Translations under genes and position numbers: made by a program | In this document: positions 19,176 through 25,592 of the stretch, piece after piece | Layout of the letters: every line of letters begins with the position of its first letter | Position numbering within the stretch: position 1 is the stretch's first letter | Source: Massiliimicrobium timonense | GTDB lineage: Bacteria; Bacillota_I; Bacilli_A; Erysipelotrichales; Coprobacillaceae | DNA: 60,474 nt | Direction of reading: 5' to 3' | Assembly: GCF_002160865.1 (NCBI RefSeq) | Contig: NZ_NFLJ01000016.1 | Coordinates: 1 to 60,474, forward strand | The notes under the pieces: generated by a model | Told to the model about the DNA's origin: nothing | What the model saw: the letters and a program-made list of their open reading frames with translations, nothing else | Database searches by the model: none

Positions 19176-19906
19176 GAGTAAAATGTATAGTGAGTTACGA
19201 TGGAAGTCGTTTTCATGGCTTTCAAGTACAAAATCGTGAACGTACAATTCAAGGAGAAATTCAAAAAGCAATTAAAAAAATAAATGAAGTAGAAACAGTC
19301 ATTCATGCATCAGGAAGAACTGATGCTAAGGTTCATGCCGTTCATCAGGTTTTTCATTTTGATACAGAGAAGACATTACCTGAAATGCAATGGAAAAGAG
19401 CTATTAATCATTTTTTACCTAATGATATTTATATTTTAGATGCTCAATATGTTGATGAAAATTTTCATTCACGTTATAGTGCTCTCAAAAAAGAATATCG
19501 ATATTTATTGAGTACAAAAGAATATGATCCATTTCAAACAAATTATATTTATCAGTATGGTCGTTCTTTAGATATAGACTTGATGAGAGATGCTGCAAAA
19601 ATTTTTATAGGAGAACATAATTTTGCGTCATTTTGTAGTTATGATCAATATGGAAATACAATTCGTACACTATATACTTTTGATATTGAAGAAGAGGATG
19701 GTATCATTACTTTCCGATTAATTGGTAATGGTTTTAGACGTTATATGGTGAGGCATCTTGTAGGAGGAATCATACAAGTTGGGGCACATAGAATTGAAAA
19801 AGAAAAACTTTTAGAAATGTTAGAAAGCTGTGGTGAAAAGAAGTGCCTTTTTAAGGCAAAACCACAAGGCCTATATTTACAGGAGGTGTATTATGAAGAA
19901 GACTAA
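19172..19906 (+). CDS. truA: tRNA pseudouridine(38-40) synthase TruA
   Basis: Isomerises uridines 38-40 in the tRNA anticodon stem. The catalytic aspartate is D51 in GRTDAKVHA. Other family blocks are SYDGSRFHGFQ and GNGFRRYMVRHLVGG. 244 residues, normal length. The ATG overlaps the ecfT stop (ATGA), the classic Firmicute ecf-truA arrangement. Confidence 0.97.
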   Translation: MRVKCIVSYDGSRFHGFQVQNRERTIQGEIQKAIKKINEVETVIHASGRTDAKVHAVHQVFHFDTEKTLPEMQWKRAINHFLPNDIYILDAQYVDENFHSRYSALKKEYRYLLSTKEYDPFQTNYIYQYGRSLDIDLMRDAAKIFIGEHNFASFCSYDQYGNTIRTLYTFDIEEEDGIITFRLIGNGFRRYMVRHLVGGIIQVGAHRIEKEKLLEMLESCGEKKCLFKAKPQGLYLQEVYYEED

Positions 19907-20801
19907 TTTTCATACACATACTTATCGCTGTGGTCATGCAAATGGAACAGAAGAAGATATGGTTCAGGCTGCTATTCATATGGGAATAGAAGAATTAGGT
20001 ATTTCAGAACACGTTCCTTTACCACATTATCGTCAACATCTTTTGAAATCTCTTCCTGCTGTTAGAGGGGTAAGGAGTTTATTATCTCTTGCTTATTCTT
20101 TAGTTAAAAATGGTCCTGGAATGAGAATGCCTCATAAAGATTTAGATAGCTATCTGGAAGCTATTGAAGATTGTCAAAAAAAGTATCAGGATCAAATTAT
20201 AATCTATAAAGGTTTTGAAGCTGAAGGTTTAGAAGAATATTTTGATTATTATCAAAGTTTGTTATATGAACATAAAGTAGATTATTTGATTTTAGGACAT
20301 CATTTTCATAAACATTGCATTCATAGTGATTATTATGGTAAAGACCATATGAAAAAGAAGGATATTTATCAATATTGTAATGATGTAGAAAAAGCCTTAG
20401 AAACGGGATTGTTTAGTTATTTGGCACATCCAGATTTATTTTTGATTGGTTATCAGGAATTTGATTTGGATGCGAGAACAGTGAGTCAAAGAATTTGTGA
20501 AAAAGCTAAGGCATTACATATTCCTTTAGAAGTGAATGCTGGAGGAATGAGGAGAGGATTAAGAAATGTTCAAGGAGAAATGCTTTATCCATATCCGAAT
20601 GCTCATTTCTGGGAAATTGCTGGAGAAATTGGGAATGATGTTATTTTAGGGTTTGATGCTCATGATCCTTCTGATTTTAATGAAGGTATGTATAAACAAA
20701 TGATGCAATTTTGTGAAGAACATCATTTAAATGTGATTGATCATTTTGATTTTTTACAAGGACATTTTGAAAAATTTCAAGGAGAATATGATATTCGTTA
20801 A
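19893..20801 (+). CDS. PHP-domain histidinol-phosphatase-like protein
   Basis: A PHP-type metal-dependent phosphatase resembling HisK/HisJ histidinol-phosphatases. Metal-binding motifs are NFHTHTYRCGHA at the start, GISEH, LGHHFH, AHPDLFL and GFDAHDP. The start is ATG 19893 (302 residues), preceded by AGGAGGTG and overlapping truA by 14 bases. An earlier frame start would lie deep in truA. No other his genes are near, so the substrate could be another phosphate ester. It ends the ecf-truA operon at a terminator. Confidence 0.85.
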   Translation: MKKTNFHTHTYRCGHANGTEEDMVQAAIHMGIEELGISEHVPLPHYRQHLLKSLPAVRGVRSLLSLAYSLVKNGPGMRMPHKDLDSYLEAIEDCQKKYQDQIIIYKGFEAEGLEEYFDYYQSLLYEHKVDYLILGHHFHKHCIHSDYYGKDHMKKKDIYQYCNDVEKALETGLFSYLAHPDLFLIGYQEFDLDARTVSQRICEKAKALHIPLEVNAGGMRRGLRNVQGEMLYPYPNAHFWEIAGEIGNDVILGFDAHDPSDFNEGMYKQMMQFCEEHHLNVIDHFDFLQGHFEKFQGEYDIR

Positions 20802-20820
20802 TGAATATCATTTCTTTTTT
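20790..20820 (+). terminator. Terminator of the ecf-truA-PHP operon
   Basis: TGATATTC pairs with GAATATCA across a six-base loop that contains the stop codon, followed by TTTCTTTTTT. Confidence 0.8.
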
Positions 20821-20904
20821 ATATAACTTCAAAATATTGTATATAACATCATTTATATCTTAAAAATCTATGCGTTTTTTATGATGAATAGGCAAAAATT
20901 TGTA

Positions 20905-20932
20905 TTGACAAATAGAGGAATGTTGCTATAAT
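20905..20932 (+). promoter_or_regulatory. Strong promoter of rplM-rpsI
   Basis: A perfect TTGACA (20905-20910), 16-base spacer and a perfect TATAAT (20927-20932), with TGC just before it (extended -10). Fitting for a ribosomal protein operon. Confidence 0.88.
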
Positions 20933-20938
20933 AAAAGT

Positions 20939-20985
20939 TGCCTTATTTTAACTTTGTAGCCCCGGAAACTACAGGAGGATTAAAA
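20939..20985 (+). promoter_or_regulatory. L13-type ribosomal leader RNA
   Basis: A short leader with ACTTTGTAG, a CCCCGG loop and AACTACAGGAGG. GTAG pairs with CTAC right before the ribosome-binding site. Firmicutes carry a known L13 leader motif upstream of rplM, and position and sequence fit. The feedback by L13 is inferred, not shown here. Confidence 0.6.
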
Positions 20986-21423
20986 ATGAGACAAACAACA
21001 ATGGCTAAGGAAGCCACAATTGAACGTAAATGGTACGTTGTTGATGCTGATGGAATGACTTTAGGACGTTTAGCATCAGAAGTAGCATCTGTATTAAGAG
21101 GAAAACATAAACCAACATTTACACCACATGTAGATACTGGTGATTATGTTATTGTTATTAATGCAGATAAAGTAGTAATGACTGGAAAAAAATTAGATAC
21201 AGTTAAATACTATCATCATTCAGGTTGGTTAGGTGGTTTAAAAGTAAAAACTGCTCGCCAATTCAAAGAATCAAATCCTACAGGATTTGTAGAAGCAGCT
21301 GTTAAAGGTATGTTACCTCATAACACACTTGGAAGAAAACAAGGGATGAAATTATTTGTTTACGCTGGTAGTGAACATCCACACGCTGCACAACAACCAG
21401 TTGAATTAAAAATTAAGGGATAA
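20986..21423 (+). CDS. rplM: 50S ribosomal protein L13
   Basis: L13 is an early assembly protein of the large subunit. I use the ATG at 20986 ([16 protein letters not shown], 145 residues), which has AGGAGG at the right distance and matches the usual Firmicute start. An in-frame codon at 20938 would lie inside the leader. Motifs [29 protein letters not shown] and [11 protein letters not shown] are typical. rpsI follows in the same transcript. Confidence 0.97.
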   Translation: MRQTTMAKEATIERKWYVVDADGMTLGRLASEVASVLRGKHKPTFTPHVDTGDYVIVINADKVVMTGKKLDTVKYYHHSGWLGGLKVKTARQFKESNPTGFVEAAVKGMLPHNTLGRKQGMKLFVYAGSEHPHAAQQPVELKIKG

Positions 21424-21438
21424 GGAGGACGAGAATAA

Positions 21439-21831
21439 ATGGCTAATGTACAATACAGAGGAACTGGACGTAGAAAGTCTTCAGTAGCACGTGTTATTTT
21501 AACACCAGGTGCTGGTAAAATTGTCATCAATGGTAGAGAAGCAAAAGATTATTTACCATCAGATGTATTATTAATGATCGTCAACCAACCACTTGAATTA
21601 ACTGGTACAACTGGTAAGTTTGATGTGACTGTTAATGTTAAAGGTGGAGGTTACAGTGGACAAGCTGGAGCTATCCGTCATGGTATTTCAAGAGCTTTAT
21701 TAGAAGCTGGAGAAGATTATAGACCAGCATTAAAAGCAGCTGGATTCTTAACTCGTGATGCAAGAGTTAAAGAACGTAAAAAATACGGTCTTAAAGCAGC
21801 TCGTAGAGCACCACAATTCTCAAAACGTTAG
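21439..21831 (+). CDS. rpsI: 30S ribosomal protein S9
   Basis: S9 contacts P-site tRNA with its C-terminal tail, seen here as the classical RRAPQFSKR. It also has [16 protein letters not shown] and [19 protein letters not shown]. The 130-residue length is standard. The 3' end of rpsI is a known integration site for some mobile elements. The region directly behind it is rearranged in this window. Confidence 0.98.
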   Translation: MANVQYRGTGRRKSSVARVILTPGAGKIVINGREAKDYLPSDVLLMIVNQPLELTGTTGKFDVTVNVKGGGYSGQAGAIRHGISRALLEAGEDYRPALKAAGFLTRDARVKERKKYGLKAARRAPQFSKR

Positions 21832-21855
21832 TAATAATTGTTGTGAGAAGATTAG

Positions 21856-21899
21856 AGAAGTATTTAGACTTTGTGAGAAGTTTGAATACTTCTTTTTTT
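21856..21899 (+). terminator. Terminator behind rpsI
   Basis: AGAAGTATT (21856-21864) pairs with AATACTTCT (21885-21893), followed by TTTTTT. TTGTGAGAAG occurs twice here, at 21841-21850 and inside the hairpin loop at 21871-21880. A related terminator with the same left arm lies at 23184, on the other side of the Abi gene. Confidence 0.8.
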
Positions 21900-21999
21900 G
21901 ATGCAAAATATAAAATCTGATTGAGTAATATGTTATTTATAAATTCAAGGTTATCTTGTATTTTGTTCTAATAAATATATAGAATGCTGTATTAGTAAA

Positions 22000-22008
22000 T
22001 GATATAAT
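22000..22008 (+). promoter_or_regulatory. Extended -10 promoter of the Abi gene
   Basis: TGATATAAT combines a perfect -10 (22003-22008) with a TGn extension. The -35 region is weak. The transcript would start near 22015, which is downstream of the TTG at 22012 and therefore argues against that codon as the start of translation. Confidence 0.55.
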
Positions 22009-22033
22009 TTCTTGAAAAGGGAGGGAATATTAT

Positions 22034-22971
22034 ATGTTAGAAAATGGTACTTTAGAATTAAAAAATCACGAACGATAGAAGATAGGATAGATAAATTACA
22101 AAAAAGACATTTGTTAATTGATGATTATCATTTACTATATAATTATATAAAAAATGTAAATACTTATTATCATATTACTGGATATAGATTTTTACTGGAT
22201 AATTATAATGTTGAAGAAGATGACTATCATAATCATAAGTGTACAGAGCTGATAGCTTTATGTGAGCTAGATAAAAAAATTTCTATAATGCTTTTTCAGG
22301 AAACTAGGAAAATAGAAGAATCTCTAAGAACAAGATTAGCAAATCTATGTGGCCAAGATGATATGGTAACTTTTAAACTTGATGATATTCATAAAATATC
22401 TTTGTTAAAAGATAATTATTGTCTTGTTAATAATTCAACAGAAAAATTCATTGCTGAAGATACATATAATCGTATTTTGAGTAAAACTCTTTATGATGAT
22501 ATTAATAAAACAAGAGAAGAACCGGCAATCAAGCATTATATCAATGCATATAATGGTATTATTCCTATTTGGGTAGCAATAAACTTTATTAGTTTTGGTA
22601 CTTTAATAAAATTAATCGATTGCTTAACTACTGTAAAGCTTAATGAATTTATGGAAGGAAAACCATATAAAAAACCTAAAGGGCTAATGATTCCTAGTAG
22701 AGTTGATTTGAAATCTATCCATATGCTACGTAATAAAATATCTCATCATTCCAATATTTTAGGAAAACAATCTCCCTATATTGTTAAAGGAAAGTTCTAT
22801 TCAATCTTCTTTTTAGGATATATTTCAATTTGTCATTGGTCAAATTTTTTATTTAATGAAAATTTAACATTACCTTTAAGACAAAAAATAGATGAAATTA
22901 TTGAAGAAACTAACACAGAATACAATACAAAATTTGATTTTTCTATAATTCACAATAGAAAAATCAAATAA
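22034..22971 (+). CDS. Abi_2 family (AbiD/AbiF-like) abortive-infection protein with HEPN motif; probable N-terminal frameshift
   Basis: Roughly 310 residues with the Abi_2 pattern: TIEDRIDKLQKRHLLIDD, the tract YHITGYRFLLDNY, LCELDKKISIMLFQETRKIEESLRTRL and, near the end, LRNKISHHSNI. RNKISH fits the HEPN RNase motif R-N-x-x-x-H. Start: the AAGGGAGGG ribosome-binding site serves the ATG at 22034. That frame stops after 14 codons (22076-22078), unless a -1 shift occurs in the A6 run at 22060-22065. Reading through gives MLENGTLELKKSRTIED, a natural family N terminus. Without a shift, the only start in the long frame is a TTG at 22012, which lies in its own ribosome-binding region and before the likely transcription start. 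AT-rich accessory gene inserted behind rpsI. Confidence 0.82.
22060..22065 (+). other. A6 homopolymer at the frame break of the Abi gene
   Basis: Six A residues separate the ATG frame from the main frame. Seven would fuse them perfectly. The zero-frame codons around it (TTA AAA AAT) also form an A-AAA-AAT slip site that would give the needed -1 shift. It may be a deletion, a phase-variable tract, a slippage site or a sequencing error. Confidence 0.6.
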
Positions 22972-22974
22972 TAC

Positions 22975-23003
22975 TTTACATATAGAAAAAATTAAGGTAT
23001 TAT
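22975..23003 (+). promoter_or_regulatory. Promoter directly behind the Abi gene
   Basis: TTTACA (22975-22980), exactly 17 bases, TATTAT (22998-23003). It starts 4 bases after the Abi stop codon and points at a hairpin with no open reading frame, as expected for a small-RNA gene. Confidence 0.6.
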
Positions 23004-23009
23004 ATATGT

Positions 23010-23048
23010 ACGTTGTGAGAGGACCTGCGCGCCTCTCATTTTAATTTA
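23010..23048 (+). ncRNA. Candidate small RNA next to the HEPN Abi gene
   Basis: A transcript from the promoter at 22975-23003 would start near 23010. It contains TGAGAGG (23016-23022) pairing perfectly with CCTCTCA (23032-23038) around a GC-rich loop ACCTGCGCG, followed by TTTTAATTT. The hairpin is the most GC-rich spot in a very AT-rich islet. It could simply be the Abi terminator, but the T-run is imperfect and a good promoter sits between it and the stop codon. AbiF-like HEPN proteins have been reported to pair with adjacent non-coding RNAs that restrain them; assignment here is inference. Confidence 0.45.
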
Positions 23049-23183
23049 TGTGAATACTCATGTTAAATAGTTATAAGATGTTCTGGCAATGCAACAAGTA
23101 AGCAACAAAAAACTTTGAATTCTTATTTTGTAAAGACTTGGTATTTTATAAACATGAATTTTCATTTATTGTGTGAGGATGGA
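23049..23183. other. Non-coding stretch of the Abi islet
   Basis: AT-rich sequence without a credible gene. It may belong to a longer form of the candidate small RNA or be debris of an inserted element. The segment near 23083-23110 (GCAATGCAACAAGTAAGCAAC) is less AT-biased and resembles no feature I can name. Confidence 0.35.
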
Positions 23184-23226
23184 AGAAGTATTTAGATTTT
23201 TTATAATCCAAATACTTTTTCTTTTA
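23184..23226 (+). terminator. Second, related terminator on the far side of the Abi gene
   Basis: AAGTATTT pairs with AAATACTT, followed by TTTCTTTT. Its left arm shares AGAAGTATTTAGA (23184-23196) exactly with the rpsI terminator (21856-21868), and TTGTGTGAGGAT upstream resembles TTGTGAGAAGAT there. It looks like a diverged copy of the rpsI terminator region. Confidence 0.65.
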
Positions 23227-23307
23227 ATGATTCATCATAAGTTATTAAAATAACAAAAATCTATGAACTGATATAAGAAATATATACAATTTTATATAGC
23301 TAAACAG

Positions 23308-23355
23308 ATAAAATGTGACCAAAATGTGACCAAATTCGTCAAAATGTATTGAATA
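23308..23355 (+). other. Short direct repeat and possible integrase-tail remnant
   Basis: AAAATGTGACC occurs twice in tandem, followed by AAATTCGTCAAAATG. In one frame it reads IKCDQNVTKFVKMY and then stops, resembling the C-terminal tails of some tyrosine recombinases. There is no upstream catalytic part, so this is at best a relic. Confidence 0.2.
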
Positions 23356-23377
23356 TTTCCAATTTAAATTGTATGAT
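23349..23377 (+). promoter_or_regulatory. Promoter of the methyltransferase-GH3-HD-GYP operon
   Basis: TTGAAT (23349-23354), 17-base spacer, TATGAT (23372-23377). The first gene starts 47 bases after the -10. Confidence 0.55.
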
Positions 23378-23424
23378 GATAACATGTATGATTATGCTTA
23401 AATTAATTTAGGGAGTTTATAAAG

Positions 23425-23967
23425 ATGGATATAGTTCTTATTGTCGCTGCATTTATTTTATATTTCTTATATGACAAAAATCAGATACAATTACATCAAA
23501 AATGGCTTCAACCATCTTTTTTCTTAGGAAGTTTTTTACTCGCTGTAGGCATTATATATGCTTATATTCAATCTTGGCATCAAAATGTCAATTATGTATT
23601 TGTGGTTATAGCTATAGTTTTCTTTATTTTTCTCATCTATGTATTGTTTTTTGCTTTACCCTTTTCAGATACCTATGTTGAAGAAAACATACATAAAGTT
23701 TGTCAGACAGGATGCTATGCTCTATGTCGTCATCCTGGCTTTTGGCTTTTAGCAGGAATGATGATTAGTCTATCATTAAGTGTTATGACATGGCATATGT
23801 GGATAGTTGCATTAATCGTCAACATTGGTAATTTTATGTATATATGTTATCAAGATAAAGTCAGTTTTCCTTGTCAATTTGAGGATTATAATGAATATAA
23901 AAAGGAAGTTCCTTTTTTGCTTTTTACTTATCAATCAATAAGAAAATGTATAGATACATGGAGGTGA
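23425..23967 (+). CDS. Small membrane protein of the isoprenylcysteine/phospholipid methyltransferase type
   Basis: 180 residues with four or five membrane segments (about 2-16, 31-50, 56-80, 108-140). The motif CRHPGFWLL (R102-H103-P104) and the later FEDYNEYKKEVPFLL match the RHPxY...E...Y..Y...P pattern of the ICMT/PEMT methyltransferase superfamily, where these residues contact S-adenosylmethionine. The usual glutamate before the last motif is not obvious, so activity is uncertain. It is followed after 4 bases by the GH3 gene, so both probably act on one pathway. The substrate is unknown. Confidence 0.65.
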   Translation: MDIVLIVAAFILYFLYDKNQIQLHQKWLQPSFFLGSFLLAVGIIYAYIQSWHQNVNYVFVVIAIVFFIFLIYVLFFALPFSDTYVEENIHKVCQTGCYALCRHPGFWLLAGMMISLSLSVMTWHMWIVALIVNIGNFMYICYQDKVSFPCQFEDYNEYKKEVPFLLFTYQSIRKCIDTWR

Positions 23968-23971
23968 GAAT

Positions 23972-25591
23972 ATGCGATTTGAAGATAAAAGGAAAATACT
24001 ATCAAAAGAAGCTATCTGGCAGGAATATTGTGGCTTTTTAGATTTATCTATTGATAAGTTTATGCAAATGCAACATCGATTATTAGAAGAACAAATGGAT
24101 TTATGGAAAAAGAGCGTATTAGGGCAATCTATTTTAAAGGGAAAATCACTAGATTCATTTGAAGATTTTCAAAAGCATATCCCTCTTACAACATATGAAG
24201 ATTATGCTGATTTATTATTGAATAAAGATTCATCAGTTTTACCAGGTGAAGCTGTCTTATGGATTCAGACAACATGGGAAGGAGGCAGTCATCCCATTAA
24301 AGTGGCTCCATATACTGAAAACATGTTAAAAAGCTTTCAACATAATACCATAGCCTGTCTTCTATTAGCAACAAGTCAAAAGAAAAATGATTTTCATGTT
24401 TCTGATAAAGATACTATTTTATATGGTTTAGCGCCGCTGCCTTATGCTACAGGATTAGTATCACTGGTTTTTGAACAAGAAACTAATATCAAATTTCTAC
24501 CACCAGTAAAACAAGCTCAATCCATGTCATTTTCACAGAGAAATAAACTGGGATTTAAACAAGGATTGGCTCAAAATATTGATTATTTTTTTGGATTGGG
24601 TTCTGTGACCTATTACATTAGTTTAGCATTAGATAGTATGAGTAGTGGCAGTCATTCTCATTCTTCGATGTTGAAGTCTATCCCAGTACATCGTTTGTAT
24701 AAGATATTAAAAGCAAAGATGATATGTAAAAAAGAACAGCGAAGTTTAATGCCTAAAGATTTATTCCAACTCAAAGGATTTATGGTTGCTGGAACGGATA
24801 ATGATTTATATAAAGATGATTTAGAAAGATTATGGGGTATTCGTCCTATGGAAATTTTTGCTGGAACTGAGCCAACTTTGATTGGAACAGAAACATGGCA
24901 AAGAGATGGACTTTATTTCTTTCCCGATGCCTGTTTTTATGAATTTTTACCAGTCAGTGAAAGAGAAAGAATGAAAATAGACCCTTCCTATGTTCCTAAA
25001 ACATGTTTGTTGAATGAAGTTTGTGAAAATGAAACTTATGAAATTGTCTTAAGTGTACTTAAAGGTGGTGCCTTTATGCGATATAGAGTAGGGGATATGT
25101 ATCGTTGCGTTTCATATACTCAACAAGATCAAGGAAATCTACCTAAATTTAAATATATTGATCGTGTACCAGAAGTTATTGATATTGCCGGATTTACACG
25201 TATTACACAAACTTCTATAGAAATGGTTATCCAATTGTCAGGATTACCTATTACAGAATTTTGTGCTAAAAAAGAACTCTATAATAATCGTCCTTTCTTG
25301 CATCTTTATGTTGAAGTGTCACCTTCTTCAGCTTATGAACGTGCTATTACAGTAGAGGTTTTACGTCAACATCTTTCTGTTTATTTTCATTATGTTGATC
25401 AAGATTATAAAGATCTTAAGAAAATACTTGGTATTGAGCCATTACAAATAACATTATTGAAAATAGGAACATTTGCGATGTATAAAAAAGCATATGGACA
25501 GAGTATGGAACGTATTAACCCTTCAATACATGCGATTCAAAAACTGCTATCATTACAACAATCTTATTATGAAATGGAGGGAAAGATTTAA
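23972..25591 (+). CDS. GH3-family acyl-adenylate-forming enzyme
   Basis: 539 residues resembling GH3 proteins, members of the ANL adenylating superfamily that link acids to amino acids through an acyl-AMP. Visible blocks: the nucleotide loop TTWEGGSHPIKVAPYTENM (about 97-115), FAGTEPTLIG, the hinge region MRYRVGDMYRC, and a C-terminal FAMYKKAYGQS with the conserved lysine. The first loop lacks the usual SSGTT spelling, so nucleotide binding may be modified. It lies between a membrane methyltransferase-like gene (4 bases away) and an HD-GYP gene (1 base away), a grouping I do not know from described systems. Substrate unknown. Confidence 0.75.
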   Translation: MRFEDKRKILSKEAIWQEYCGFLDLSIDKFMQMQHRLLEEQMDLWKKSVLGQSILKGKSLDSFEDFQKHIPLTTYEDYADLLLNKDSSVLPGEAVLWIQTTWEGGSHPIKVAPYTENMLKSFQHNTIACLLLATSQKKNDFHVSDKDTILYGLAPLPYATGLVSLVFEQETNIKFLPPVKQAQSMSFSQRNKLGFKQGLAQNIDYFFGLGSVTYYISLALDSMSSGSHSHSSMLKSIPVHRLYKILKAKMICKKEQRSLMPKDLFQLKGFMVAGTDNDLYKDDLERLWGIRPMEIFAGTEPTLIGTETWQRDGLYFFPDACFYEFLPVSERERMKIDPSYVPKTCLLNEVCENETYEIVLSVLKGGAFMRYRVGDMYRCVSYTQQDQGNLPKFKYIDRVPEVIDIAGFTRITQTSIEMVIQLSGLPITEFCAKKELYNNRPFLHLYVEVSPSSAYERAITVEVLRQHLSVYFHYVDQDYKDLKKILGIEPLQITLLKIGTFAMYKKAYGQSMERINPSIHAIQKLLSLQQSYYEMEGKI

Positions 25592-25592
25592 A

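Noticed and set aside
22012-22033. TTG at 22012 as the start of the Abi gene
   Set aside because: It precedes the likely transcription start, has no ribosome-binding site and puts the actual AAGGGAGGG inside the coding region. Kept only as the no-frameshift alternative.
23016-23038. Hairpin at 23016 as nothing but the Abi terminator
   Set aside because: Not excluded, but a well-formed promoter lies between the stop codon and the hairpin and the T-run is interrupted. A separate small RNA was therefore preferred at moderate confidence.
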